Part shown: in pieces, positions 1 through 7,566 of the stretch
Layout of the letters: the number at the start of each line of letters is the position of its first letter
How positions within the stretch are numbered: position 1 is the stretch's first letter
Source: Mediterranea massiliensis
Lineage (GTDB): Bacteria; Bacteroidota; Bacteroidia; Bacteroidales; Bacteroidaceae
Direction: 5' to 3'
Assembly: GCA_958402075.1 (NCBI GenBank)
Contig: CATXSD010000008.1
Location: 1-44,748, forward strand
DNA length: 44,748 bases
Notes under the pieces: generated by a model
Databases searched by the model: none
What the model was told of the DNA's origin: nothing
The model's input: only the letters and a program-made list of their open reading frames with translations
Position numbers and translations under genes: made by a program

Positions 1-1282
1 ACCAGCAATGCCCTGAAGGCGCTATGACAGCTGTGTAGGCACCCTTCAGCACAATGTATACACCCACGTTTTGTGCCAGCTCGCGCGCCTTCATCAGCCG
101 TTCGTAGGAGTTCTGGCACTTGCCTACCAACCGCTCCAGTTCCTTGGGATGGGGCGTCAGAATGCTGCCGGCTGGCAGATGGTTCAGACCCGAACGGTGT
201 TCGCCCAGCGCATAGAGGGCATCGGCATCAATGACCATCGGTGTCTGGCAGGCGCGAATCTGCTCCACAACCGCCTCCACCGTCTGCGGTTCCCGTCCCA
301 GCCCCGGACCGATGCCCACAGCCTGATAGTCGTCCGTATCGGTCGGCTCCGAGAAGCGTGTCTCGCTGTTGTCCAGTTCGGTCATGGCCTCGGGTACCGA
401 TGTCTGCACCATGAAGTTGTTGCAGAAAGGCACGTGTACCGTCAACAACCCCACACCCGACTTCAGACAGCCGCGGGCAGCAAGGATGGAAGCACCTGCC
501 ATGCCTTGCGAACCCGCAATGAGCAGCGCCCGCCCGAAAGTACCCTTGTGGGCAAAATGCCCGCGCGGACGGAGCAGGGACGTCACCTCCTCGTCGTCGG
601 CCAGTTCGAAGTCGGTATCCGTCTCCTCGATGGCTTCCTCGCTCAGGCCAATATCCAGCAGGCGCCACTCGCCCACGTAGGCCTCGTTCTCGGCAAAGAG
701 GAAGGCCAGCTTGGGCAGCTGCAGGCTCAGAGTCAGGTCGGCCCGCACGATGTGGGCGGCGATGTTATAGGTATTGTCCTCGCCCATCAGGCCCGAAGGC
801 ACATCGATGGCCACCACACGGGCCGGCGAGGCGTTGATGTACTTCACCACGGCAGCAAAGCCTCCGCCCAGCGGCTTGTTCAGTCCGCTGCCGAAGAGGC
901 CGTCCACCACCACATGGTCCGCCGTCAGCACGGGCGGTGCAAACTGGGTGGAGATTTCGTGGAAAGTGATGCCCTCCGTTGCCAGAAGGCGTTCGCGATT
1001 CTCGGCACAGTCCTCGGAAAGCTTTCCCTGCGGATTGAACAGGTAGACCTCCGGCCGATAGCCCTGCACGGCCATCAAACGGGCCACGGCCAGTGCATCA
1101 CCACCGTTGTTACCGGGTCCTGCGAATACAGTAAAGGGGGTGTCGTTGTCGGGCCACTGTTCCATAATGGCGTCGGCCAGTGCCCGTGCGGCCCGCTCCA
1201 TCAGGTCGATGGAAGCGATGGGCTCGTGTTCGATGGTATAGGCATCCAGCTGGCGGATGCCCGAAGTTGGAAATATTTTCAT
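1..1282 (-). CDS. nnr: Bifunctional NAD(P)H-hydrate epimerase / ADP-dependent NAD(P)HX dehydratase, 3' end outside the window
   Basis: This cytoplasmic repair enzyme restores hydrated NADH and NADPH. The N-terminal half epimerises NAD(P)HX and the C-terminal half dehydrates it with ADP. Reading the minus strand from ATG at 1282 gives MKIFPTSGIRQLDAYTIEHE. The epimerase signature AGPGNNGGD lies near residue 55 and DVPSGL near residue 140. The C-terminal kinase-like domain has the AGSQGMAGA, GIGPGLG and DADAL motifs, and PHPKE close to the window edge. About 427 codons are visible of a usual ~500, so the C-terminus is cut off by the window. It is divergent from the transporter at 1439, with a 156-bp gap. 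The long plus-strand frame opposite it (71-1366) is only its antisense shadow. Confidence 0.95.
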   Translation of the reverse strand, partial: MKIFPTSGIRQLDAYTIEHEPIASIDLMERAARALADAIMEQWPDNDTPFTVFAGPGNNGGDALAVARLMAVQGYRPEVYLFNPQGKLSEDCAENRERLLATEGITFHEISTQFAPPVLTADHVVVDGLFGSGLNKPLGGGFAAVVKYINASPARVVAIDVPSGLMGEDNTYNIAAHIVRADLTLSLQLPKLAFLFAENEAYVGEWRLLDIGLSEEAIEETDTDFELADDEEVTSLLRPRGHFAHKGTFGRALLIAGSQGMAGASILAARGCLKSGVGLLTVHVPFCNNFMVQTSVPEAMTELDNSETRFSEPTDTDDYQAVGIGPGLGREPQTVEAVVEQIRACQTPMVIDADALYALGEHRSGLNHLPAGSILTPHPKELERLVGKCQNSYERLMKARELAQNVGVYIVLKGAYTAVIAPSGHCW

Positions 1283-1438
1283 AATGCCTTGCTTACAGTT
1301 TTCCACAAAAGTAGGCATTCCCCTTCTATTTCGCAAATGAAAAAGCGTTTCGCTCCGTCTTTCTGAAAATAAGGGAGGCAAACAGGACGCATTCGCCCGA
1401 TAATTCGTAACTTCGCGCCGCAAAAACAACTACCACGC

Positions 1439-2977
1439 ATGAATACAACCAACAAACATCCCAAAGGCCTCTACCTGATCTTCGCCACCAGTACGGCCGA
1501 GCGCTTCAGCTACTATGGCATGCGCGCCATCTTCATTCTGTTTCTCACCCAGGCCCTGCTGCTCGACACCGAGACAGCCGCCTCCATCTATGGCAGCTAT
1601 ACGGGCCTTGTCTACCTGACTCCGCTTATCGGCGGCTACGTGGCCGACAAGTACTGGGGCATCCGACGCTCCGTCTTCTGGGGAGCCATACTGATGGCCG
1701 TCGGACAGTTCCTGATGTTCTTCAGTGCCTCCATGCTCGACGCGCAGGAACTGTCGCGCGGACTGATGTACGGCGGACTGACCTTTCTTATCTTGGGCAA
1801 CGGTTTCTTCAAGCCGACGGTATCGTCGCTCGTCGGACAGCTGTACGAACCCGGCGACCGCAGGCTCGACTCGGCCTATACCATTTATTATATGGGCGTC
1901 AACGTAGGCTCGTTTCTGGCTCCGCTCGTCTGCGGCTACTTCGGCGAGACGGGCAATCCGCAGGATTTCAAATGGGGCTTTCTGATTGCGGCCGTCGTCA
2001 CGGTGCTGACCGTCGTCCTGTTTGAGTCACAGAAGAACCGCTATCTCACCGGTCCCGACGGACAGCCATTGGGCATTGTGCCCGATGCACGCAAGGAAAC
2101 GGAAGGGAAAGCAATTAAAACACAGACACCCGCAGAGGCCCGACGCAAACGCCGCAACCTGTGGATATGCAGCGCAATGGCCGTCGTCCTGGCCCTGTTC
2201 TTCTACGGATGCTTCGGCAACGACTGGATCAGCATCGGCATCTTTACGGCCTGCATCGTCTTCCCGGCCAGCATCCTGATGGACGGTTCGCTCACCAAGA
2301 TTGAACGCGACCGCATTTGGGTGATTTACATCATCGCCTTCTTCGTCATCTTCTTCTGGGCGGCCTACGAGCAGGCAGGCGCTTCGCTCACGCTGTTTGC
2401 GTCGGAGCAGACCGACCGCGTCATCTTCGGCTGGGAAATGCCAGCCTCGTGGATCCAGTCGTTCAACCCCTTATTCGTCGTCATCCTGGCTGCCGTCATG
2501 CCGGGCGTATGGGGAGCGCTGGCACGCCGGCACATGGAGCCTTCTTCGCCCACCAAGCAGGCCATCGGTCTGTTGTTCCTGTCGCTGGGCTATCTGGTCA
2601 TCTGCATCGGTGTGAAGGACGTGCAGCCCGGCGTCAAGGTAAGCCTCATCTGGCTGACCGGCCTGTACTTCATCCATACGATGGGCGAGATTGCCCTTTC
2701 GCCCATCGGGCTGTCGATGGTGAACAAGCTGACGCCCGTCCGCTTCGCCTCGCTGATGATGGGCATCTGGTACCTGTCCACGGCCACGGCCAACAAGTTT
2801 GCCGGTATGCTGTCGGGGCTCTATCCCGAGGCGGGAAAGGTGAAGACGCTGCTGGGTTACCGCATCGAGACGATGTTCGACTTCTTCCTGGTGTTCGTCG
2901 TCATGTCGGCCGCCGCGTCGATCATCCTCTTCCTGCTGTCGAAGAAATTGCAGAAGATGATGCATGGAGTGGAATAA
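1439..2977 (+). CDS. POT/PTR2-family proton-dependent oligopeptide transporter (MFS)
   Basis: Inner-membrane symporter that takes up di- and tripeptides with protons. The 512-residue product has about 14 hydrophobic segments. The PTR2 hallmarks are visible: an ERFSYYGMRAIF-type first helix (ExxER-like region), GGYVADKYWG near residue 65, and YYMGVNVGS near residue 150, followed by a cytoplasmic loop rich in charged residues around 210-235. The length fits the bacterial DtpT/YdgR group. The ATG at 1439 follows a possible weak promoter element (TAACTTCG near 1407). It ends 39 bp before hpt, whose own -7 element lies in that gap, so it is probably a single-gene unit. Substrate range cannot be read from sequence. 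Confidence 0.93.
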   Translation: MNTTNKHPKGLYLIFATSTAERFSYYGMRAIFILFLTQALLLDTETAASIYGSYTGLVYLTPLIGGYVADKYWGIRRSVFWGAILMAVGQFLMFFSASMLDAQELSRGLMYGGLTFLILGNGFFKPTVSSLVGQLYEPGDRRLDSAYTIYYMGVNVGSFLAPLVCGYFGETGNPQDFKWGFLIAAVVTVLTVVLFESQKNRYLTGPDGQPLGIVPDARKETEGKAIKTQTPAEARRKRRNLWICSAMAVVLALFFYGCFGNDWISIGIFTACIVFPASILMDGSLTKIERDRIWVIYIIAFFVIFFWAAYEQAGASLTLFASEQTDRVIFGWEMPASWIQSFNPLFVVILAAVMPGVWGALARRHMEPSSPTKQAIGLLFLSLGYLVICIGVKDVQPGVKVSLIWLTGLYFIHTMGEIALSPIGLSMVNKLTPVRFASLMMGIWYLSTATANKFAGMLSGLYPEAGKVKTLLGYRIETMFDFFLVFVVMSAAASIILFLLSKKLQKMMHGVE

Positions 2978-2983
2978 ATTCGC

Positions 2984-2991
2984 TACCTTTG
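2984..2991 (+). promoter_or_regulatory. Bacteroidales -7 promoter element for hpt
   Basis: TACCTTTG matches the Bacteroides -7 consensus TAnnTTTG and lies 26 bp before the hpt start codon, just after the transporter stop. I see no good -33 TTG at the usual spacing, so the call rests on the -7 box and its position. Confidence 0.6.
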
Positions 2992-3016
2992 CATCAATTT
3001 AATATTCACAAGTTCC

Positions 3017-3556
3017 ATGGATTGCATACAGATTAAAGACAAAAAGTTCACCGTCTCTATCAAGGAGGAGGACATATTGAAAGAAGTGAGCCGCGTGGCC
3101 GACGAAATCAACCGTGACCTGGCCGGCAAAAAACCACTCTTCCTGAGCGTGCTGAACGGTTCGTTCATGTTCACCGCCGACCTGATGAAACGCATCACCA
3201 TCCCCTGCGAGATATCGTTCGTCAAACTGGCCTCCTACCAGGGTGTGTCGTCGACAGGCGCCGTCAAGGAAGTTATCGGCATCAACGAAGACCTGAGCGG
3301 CCGCACGGTGGTCATTGTGGAAGACATTGTGGACACGGGCCTCACCATGCAACGTCTGCTCGAAACGCTGGGCACCCGCGGACCGAAGGAGATACACATC
3401 GCCACCCTGCTGGTCAAGCCCGAAAAGCTGAAGGTGGACCTCAACATCGAGTATGCCGCCATGCGTATCCCCAACGACTTCATCGTAGGCTACGGCCTGG
3501 ACTACGACGGATTCGGGCGGAACTACAAGGACATTTATACCGTTGTAAACGAATAA
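3017..3556 (+). CDS. hpt: Hypoxanthine phosphoribosyltransferase
   Basis: Purine salvage enzyme that converts hypoxanthine (and usually guanine) with PRPP to IMP or GMP in the cytoplasm. The 179-residue length is typical. The PRPP-binding signature VVIVEDIVDTG lies around residues 97-107. SVLNGSFMF near residue 43 is the first PRPP loop, and FIVGYGLDYDG near residue 155 is the base-specificity loop of HPRTs. It begins an apparent operon with the small genes at 3561 and 3805 and with adk at 4086. Confidence 0.95.
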   Translation: MDCIQIKDKKFTVSIKEEDILKEVSRVADEINRDLAGKKPLFLSVLNGSFMFTADLMKRITIPCEISFVKLASYQGVSSTGAVKEVIGINEDLSGRTVVIVEDIVDTGLTMQRLLETLGTRGPKEIHIATLLVKPEKLKVDLNIEYAAMRIPNDFIVGYGLDYDGFGRNYKDIYTVVNE

Positions 3557-3560
3557 ATGT

Positions 3561-3812
3561 ATGAGCCCCATCTTCAAAAGAGAAGAAGGTTTCTGCTTCA
3601 AAATCTATTCGAACGAAGAAGAGCGGAAGCATATCCATGTCATAAAGGCAGAGTGTGAAGCCAAATTCTGGTTAGAGCCATCCATTGAACTAGCCAGCAA
3701 TTATGGCTTCAACGACAAAGAAATAAAGAAAATCACCCAAATGCTGAAACAATATGGAAACGACTTTAAACGCCAGTTCTCAGAACACATCGGCAAGCGT
3801 CTTGATGATTAA
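3561..3812 (+). CDS. DUF4160 family small protein
   Basis: An 83-residue cytoplasmic protein. HIHV near residue 25, EAKFWLEP near residue 33, and a helical C-terminus rich in Lys and Glu fit the DUF4160 family, whose biochemical function is unknown. It starts 4 bp after the hpt stop codon and overlaps the next gene by 8 bp, so the two are translationally coupled. DUF4160 and DUF2442 genes are often adjacent in bacteria and such pairs have been suggested to be toxin-antitoxin-like. That is family context only: nothing in this sequence demonstrates toxicity. Confidence 0.85.
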   Translation: MSPIFKREEGFCFKIYSNEEERKHIHVIKAECEAKFWLEPSIELASNYGFNDKEIKKITQMLKQYGNDFKRQFSEHIGKRLDD

Positions 3813-4041
3813 TGCGCAAGGCATCATGCTCTCGGTCTTGGGTAACGACTATTTCATCTCGTACAACCGTGTACCTTGGCTGAAAGATGCACGCATCTCA
3901 GACGTACTGAATGTCAAGATGTGCGGACACTCCGCTATCGAATGGGAAGACTTGGGAGTCGATCTGGAAATCGAAAGCCTGAAGCATCCCGAACGCTATC
4001 CGCTCATCATGAAACGGAATCCGTTGGATACTGTCAGATAA
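3805..4041 (+). CDS. DUF2442 family small protein
   Basis: I place the start at ATG 3805, giving 78 residues. An upstream in-frame ATG at 3754 would add 17 residues lying wholly inside the DUF4160 gene. The product reads MINAQGIMLSVLGNDYFISY and ends with IEWEDLGVDLEIESL, the typical DUF2442 C-terminal pattern (W..LG.DL.iE.L). Function is unknown. It overlaps DUF4160 by 8 bp and precedes adk by 44 bp. With DUF4160 it forms a two-gene module between the nucleotide genes hpt and adk. Confidence 0.82.
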   Translation: MINAQGIMLSVLGNDYFISYNRVPWLKDARISDVLNVKMCGHSAIEWEDLGVDLEIESLKHPERYPLIMKRNPLDTVR

Positions 4042-4085
4042 AATTTACAATTATATTATAACCATTTAATCACTAAACAAAAACA

Positions 4086-4658
4086 ATGCTGAACATTGTA
4101 ATTTTCGGTGCCCCCGGTTCCGGCAAGGGCACACAAAGCGAGAGAATTGTAGCAAAGTATGGCATCAACCACATCTCTACAGGTGACGTGCTGCGTGCCG
4201 AGATAAAGAACGGAACCGAGCTGGGCAAGACAGCCAAGGGTTACATCGACCAGGGCCAGCTCCTCCCCGACAACCTGATTATCGACATCCTGGCCTCCAC
4301 GCTGGACAGCTTCAAGGATTCGAAAGGCGTCATCTTCGACGGCTTCCCCCGCACCATCGCACAGGCCGAGGCCCTGAAGAAGATGCTGGCCGAACGCGGA
4401 CAGCAGGTGAGCGTGATGCTCGACCTCGACGTGCCCGAAGACGAACTGATGAAGCGCCTCATCCTGCGCGGACAGCAGTCGGGCCGTGCCGACGACAACG
4501 AGGAGACCATCAAGAAGCGTCTCACCGTTTATCACAGCCAGACCGCTCCGCTTATCGACTGGTACAAGCAGGAAGGCCTCTACGCCCACATCAACGGACT
4601 GGGCGAGCTGGAGACCATCACTGCCGACATCTGCAAGGCGATTGACGCTGTGAAGTAA
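4086..4658 (+). CDS. adk: Adenylate kinase (short form)
   Basis: Interconverts ATP + AMP and 2 ADP in the cytoplasm. The 190-residue product begins MLNIVIFGAPGSGKGTQSER with the P-loop GAPGSGKGT at residues 8-16. The AMP-binding stretch ISTGDVLRAEI is near residue 35, and DGFPRT near residue 85 is the family signature. The LID region (LRGQQSGRADDNEETIKKR, about residues 127-145) is short and has no zinc-binding cysteines. An AT-rich 44-bp gap lies before the start. A hairpin with a T-tract follows at 4684. Confidence 0.96.
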   Translation: MLNIVIFGAPGSGKGTQSERIVAKYGINHISTGDVLRAEIKNGTELGKTAKGYIDQGQLLPDNLIIDILASTLDSFKDSKGVIFDGFPRTIAQAEALKKMLAERGQQVSVMLDLDVPEDELMKRLILRGQQSGRADDNEETIKKRLTVYHSQTAPLIDWYKQEGLYAHINGLGELETITADICKAIDAVK

Positions 4659-4683
4659 ATCGCTTCGCGCTACAAGCAAACAC

Positions 4684-4757
4684 TCACCACAGATTACACG
4701 GATTCGCACAGATTGTTTTCAATCGTCTGTAACGGTCTGCGTAATCTGTGTTTTTTA
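4684..4757 (+). repeat. Hairpin repeat family A (ACAGATT-type), with T-tract; likely terminator after adk
   Basis: CACAGATTAC near 4688 pairs with GTAATCTGTG at 4741-4750, which is followed by TTTTTTAT. The arms carry the word ACAGATT repeated at about 10-bp spacing. It separates the convergent adk and HU-like genes, so it could terminate both. Related copies are at 13513, 42692 and 44231. Confidence 0.7.
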
Positions 4758-4778
4758 TATCCGCACGGAGCCTTCCGC

Positions 4779-5177
4779 TCACTTTGCCAGCTCCAGTTCC
4801 ACCCACTCCACCTTGTCTGGCACCAGCGTACGGCCCGTCACCGTGCCGTTCTGTGCCCGTCGGTATTCGGGGATGAAACGCACACGTACCTCGGTAAACT
4901 GCTGGGCCGACACCTCTTCGGGCGTATCCACGCCCTGCCCGTTGGCCTTCCCCGCCAGGTAAAATGTGCCCAATCCGTCCAACTTGACCGAATAACCGGC
5001 CTCCATGATGCCGCCCAGCACCTCGCCCAGTCCCAAGAGCACGGCATACGTGTCGCCCTTGCTCACCGTTGAAATCTGTGATAACCGCTCGGCCACTTCC
5101 ATCGTATCCACCGCCCGCAATGTCAGCGAACGCGGATACCATTTTCCTTTCTGCTTCTGTTTCTTGTAATAAGCCAT
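4779..5177 (-). CDS. HU/IHF-like DNA-binding protein
   Basis: A 132-residue protein starting MAYYKKQKQKGKWYPRSLTL. The middle (about residues 30-100) has the HU-type pattern: a helical segment with VAERLSQISTVSKGDTYAVL, then VKLDGLGTFYLAG, which is the beta-arm entry, then VRVRFIPEYRR. Larger HU-related proteins of this type are common in Bacteroidales. They are presumed DNA-binding architectural proteins and are often found in accessory regions. The C-terminal ~30 residues go beyond the HU core. It is a minus-strand gene between adk and a secreted peptidase. Three tandem 22-bp repeats lie 80-145 bp upstream of its start and could be regulatory sites. Confidence 0.85.
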   Translation of the reverse strand: MAYYKKQKQKGKWYPRSLTLRAVDTMEVAERLSQISTVSKGDTYAVLLGLGEVLGGIMEAGYSVKLDGLGTFYLAGKANGQGVDTPEEVSAQQFTEVRVRFIPEYRRAQNGTVTGRTLVPDKVEWVELELAK

Positions 5178-5256
5178 ATCTTCTCTTCTGTTAAAGTGTT
5201 ACTTCATACCTGATTCCTCAGAGAGTAAAGGGGCATCCTAATATAGGTTTCCCTAC

Positions 5257-5322
5257 AATCATGTTACTTGATTCCACCAATCAACCTACTTGATTCATAC
5301 AATCCTGTTACTTGATTCCCCC
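5257..5322. repeat. Three tandem 22-bp repeats upstream of the HU-like gene
   Basis: Three exact-length units lie at 5257-5278, 5279-5300 and 5301-5322. All begin AATC and share the invariant core TACTTGATTC. They occupy the 314-bp divergent gap between the HU-like gene (start 5177) and the metallopeptidase (start 5492). The 22-bp period is about two helical turns, so identical sites would lie on the same DNA face, as expected for cooperative protein binding. A degenerate further match (ACTTCATACCTGATTC) is visible near 5200. Confidence 0.8.
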
Positions 5323-5401
5323 TTCAGTCACAAAGATAACATACCCGAAGCATATATGCAAGCCTGACAAGGCAGTATCTCCACATCATAAAATTACAGA
5401 C

Positions 5402-5432
5402 TTGCAGCACGAAAAAATTTTATTTACCTTTG
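5402..5432 (+). promoter_or_regulatory. Promoter of the secreted metallopeptidase gene
   Basis: TTG at 5402-5404, a 20-bp spacer, then TACCTTTG at 5425-5432. This matches the Bacteroides -33/-7 layout and lies 60 bp upstream of the ATG at 5492. Confidence 0.65.
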
Positions 5433-5491
5433 TAGCTGTTAAACAATGATTTTTTACTGAACTTATGTTTTACTTAATCACTCATTTACAC

Positions 5492-6595
5492 ATGAAACAC
5501 TGTATCATCACCATCTGCCTTCTGGCATCCTTCGTTGGGGGCATCCAGGCACAGACCACTCCAAGATATTCCATCGAATCGGCCGTCCGCTTCATCGAAC
5601 TGGCACGTGCAGCCGAACAGGGGAAGCAGCCCTCCGAAGCTGATTGGGAAGCTTTGTTTGCAACCAAAGGCTATCACTCGTTCTTCAGTATCCGCACCGA
5701 TTGGCAAGAATGGCAGCAGAATATCCGCAAGGCATTCACCACAGTTTTCGACCCCGCCTGCCGGGCCATGGCCGACAGCATCGCCCTGCAACCGATGGCA
5801 ACGGACGCCCCCTTTGAAAACTACTTTATCGTAAACTTCTATCAGATCCGCCAGCGGATGGATTCGCTGGAACATTTCTTGCACCATTCTGATTTTGAGC
5901 AACTCATGGAACAGGCATACAGCCGGGTGAAAGAGTTCCTGCCGGCTGATGCGAAAGATTTGCCCCTGACCGACCTGCCGATGTTCTATCTGGCTTTCGA
6001 CCCGGAGTCGCGCGCCATGGGTGGAGCCGTGTTCTTCGATATCAATCAGGTGTATGAAGACGGCACGGAAGGGTTCATCAACACGGCTGCCCACGAACTG
6101 CACCACCACTACATGGATGCGCTCTGGGACTTGCGCTATCCGAAGGACTCGGACGACCCGGCACTGACGGCTCTCGTATACAACCAAATGGAAGGCACGG
6201 CCGACCTCATCAGCAAGCCTGAAATGCCCGTCACCAAACTGGGACTATACGGACCGGAGATTGTCAAGATGTACAACGACGACTATGCCGCAACTCCCGA
6301 AGTTCTGAAACAACTTGACGACCTGACGTGCGACTATGCAGCCGGAAAAATTACAGCCGAGCAGTTTGAGGAAGCTTCCGGCTGCGCCCACTTCGGAGGA
6401 CACACCACCGGCGACTACATGGTGTTTCTTATCCGTGACCAATTGGGTCAGCAAACTGCCATCGACTGTTTCTGCGACATGCCGGCCTTCGTCCGCCGTT
6501 ACAACGAAGCAGCCGCCAAAGCCGACACTTATGTCTTTTCCGATGCATTTGTGCAATATATAGACAAGGTGTGCCAAGAAATGAAAGGCGAATAG
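5492..6595 (+). CDS. Secreted HExxH zinc metallopeptidase-like protein (probably DUF5700)
   Basis: I choose ATG 5492 because it is immediately followed by a classic signal peptide (MKHCIITICLLASFVGGIQA, cut before QTT). The in-frame ATG at 5465 would add nine residues ahead of the signal. The mature protein of ~345 residues contains AAHELHHHYMDAL, an HExxH zinc site, around residue 205. NQMEGTADL follows about 30 residues later; its Glu could be the third zinc ligand of a gluzincin. This combination resembles the DUF5700 putative zinc peptidases of Bacteroidales. Substrate is unknown, and export to the periplasm or beyond is inferred from the signal. It has its own promoter at 5402-5432. Confidence 0.82.
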   Translation: MKHCIITICLLASFVGGIQAQTTPRYSIESAVRFIELARAAEQGKQPSEADWEALFATKGYHSFFSIRTDWQEWQQNIRKAFTTVFDPACRAMADSIALQPMATDAPFENYFIVNFYQIRQRMDSLEHFLHHSDFEQLMEQAYSRVKEFLPADAKDLPLTDLPMFYLAFDPESRAMGGAVFFDINQVYEDGTEGFINTAAHELHHHYMDALWDLRYPKDSDDPALTALVYNQMEGTADLISKPEMPVTKLGLYGPEIVKMYNDDYAATPEVLKQLDDLTCDYAAGKITAEQFEEASGCAHFGGHTTGDYMVFLIRDQLGQQTAIDCFCDMPAFVRRYNEAAAKADTYVFSDAFVQYIDKVCQEMKGE

Positions 6596-6631
6596 TTCGC
6601 ATGAGGCATGTCCTGATACATGGAAAAGTTG

Positions 6632-6639
6632 TATCTTTG
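6632..6639 (+). promoter_or_regulatory. -7 promoter element for the DUF6922-AbiEii pair
   Basis: TATCTTTG matches TAnnTTTG and lies 22 bp upstream of ATG 6662. It argues that the upstream in-frame ATG at 6620 is not the start, since that codon precedes the promoter. Confidence 0.6.
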
Positions 6640-6661
6640 CAGACAGAAACAAGAATACGAT

Positions 6662-6967
6662 ATGAACAGAAAGAATGGCATCGGACAACTCTCGCCTGTA
6701 CTCCTGTGGGACATCGACCCCGAAGAGGCGGACATGGACACCTGCCCGCAACAGATTATTGTTCGTGTGCTGGAATATGGCACGCTGGAAGACTGGCGGC
6801 TCATCCGTTCCTACTACGGGCTGGAGAAGATTGTGGAGTGCTGCAAGCAGGCACGCTCACTCGACCCCGTAGCCCTGTCGTTCATCTGCTGCATATCGCA
6901 CACAAGGAAGGAGGAATACAGATGTTATCGTACCGCACAGTCGAACCCAACACCCTGGAACTGCTGA
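6662..6967 (+). CDS. DUF6922 domain protein, partner of an AbiEii-like nucleotidyltransferase
   Basis: A 101-residue protein starting MNRKNGIGQLSPVLLWDIDP. The pattern LSPVLLWDID, then IIVRVLEYGTLEDWRLIRSYYG, then LDPVALSFICCI fits DUF6922, a small alpha-helical family usually encoded just before AbiEii/AbiGii-type nucleotidyltransferases. Family function is not established; it may be the antitoxin-side partner. The ATG at 6662 follows the TATCTTTG promoter box. It overlaps the next gene by 46 bp, so expression is tightly coupled. Confidence 0.82.
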   Translation: MNRKNGIGQLSPVLLWDIDPEEADMDTCPQQIIVRVLEYGTLEDWRLIRSYYGLEKIVECCKQARSLDPVALSFICCISHTRKEEYRCYRTAQSNPTPWNC

Positions 6968-7536
6968 AGAGGCTGATGGCAGCCGAATGCCTGTCGGGCA
7001 CGCGCCTGGTGGGTGGAACTGGCCTTGCTCTTCAGTACGGACACCGTATGTCAGTAGACATTGACCTGTTCGGGGAAACGGAAGAAGATGACGAAGCCAT
7101 CAAGGAAATTCTGCGGCAATCGGGACAACTGACCATCCTGAAGGCATCGAAAAACATCAAAATCTATGCCATAGACCGCATTAAGGTAAATATCATTCAT
7201 TATTCCTATCCGTGGATTGCCCCCTGCATCGAAGAAGACGGCATCCGCCTGGCATCTCCTCAAGATATCGCCGCAATGAAAGTCAATGCGATTGAAGGAC
7301 GGGGTACAAAGAAAGATTTCATCGACATGTATAGCTTGCTACAGCATTATACATTGGAAGAAATCCTAAGTTTCTATCGTCAGAAATACCCCGAGAACTC
7401 GATCTTTCGGGCACTGATGAGCCTATCCTACTTCGAAGATGCTGATGCGCAACTGATGCCCAAGATGTTTATACAGACTACTTGGGAAGAAATGAAGGCC
7501 AACATACGGAAACAAGTGGAAGCCTATTCCCGTTAA
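6922..7536 (+). CDS. AbiEii/AbiGii-family nucleotidyltransferase (toxin-like)
   Basis: A 204-residue protein starting MLSYRTVEPNTLELLKRLMA. The ATG at 6922 is preceded by a strong AAGGAGG site near 6906, inside the end of the DUF6922 gene. LVGGTGLALQYGHRMSVDIDLF, around residues 27-48, is the GG-x-DxDLF nucleotidyltransferase signature. KVNAIEGRGTKKDFIDMY near residue 120 matches the conserved helical part of the family. AbiEii relatives act as nucleotide-transferring toxins in abortive-infection or toxin-antitoxin pairs. Here both catalytic Asp residues are present, so activity is plausible. The gene lies between the accessory peptidase and obgE. Confidence 0.88.
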   Translation: MLSYRTVEPNTLELLKRLMAAECLSGTRLVGGTGLALQYGHRMSVDIDLFGETEEDDEAIKEILRQSGQLTILKASKNIKIYAIDRIKVNIIHYSYPWIAPCIEEDGIRLASPQDIAAMKVNAIEGRGTKKDFIDMYSLLQHYTLEEILSFYRQKYPENSIFRALMSLSYFEDADAQLMPKMFIQTTWEEMKANIRKQVEAYSR

Positions 7537-7566
7537 ACAGACAATAACCATTAATATCAACACATT

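Noticed and set aside
71..1366. Long plus-strand open frame (431 codons) over the start of the window
   Set aside because: It is the antisense of nnr, whose minus-strand frame carries clear family motifs; the plus frame shows no known domain.
2317..3036. 239-codon plus-strand frame inside the POT transporter
   Set aside because: Shifted reading of the transporter gene with Arg/His-rich, non-protein-like composition.
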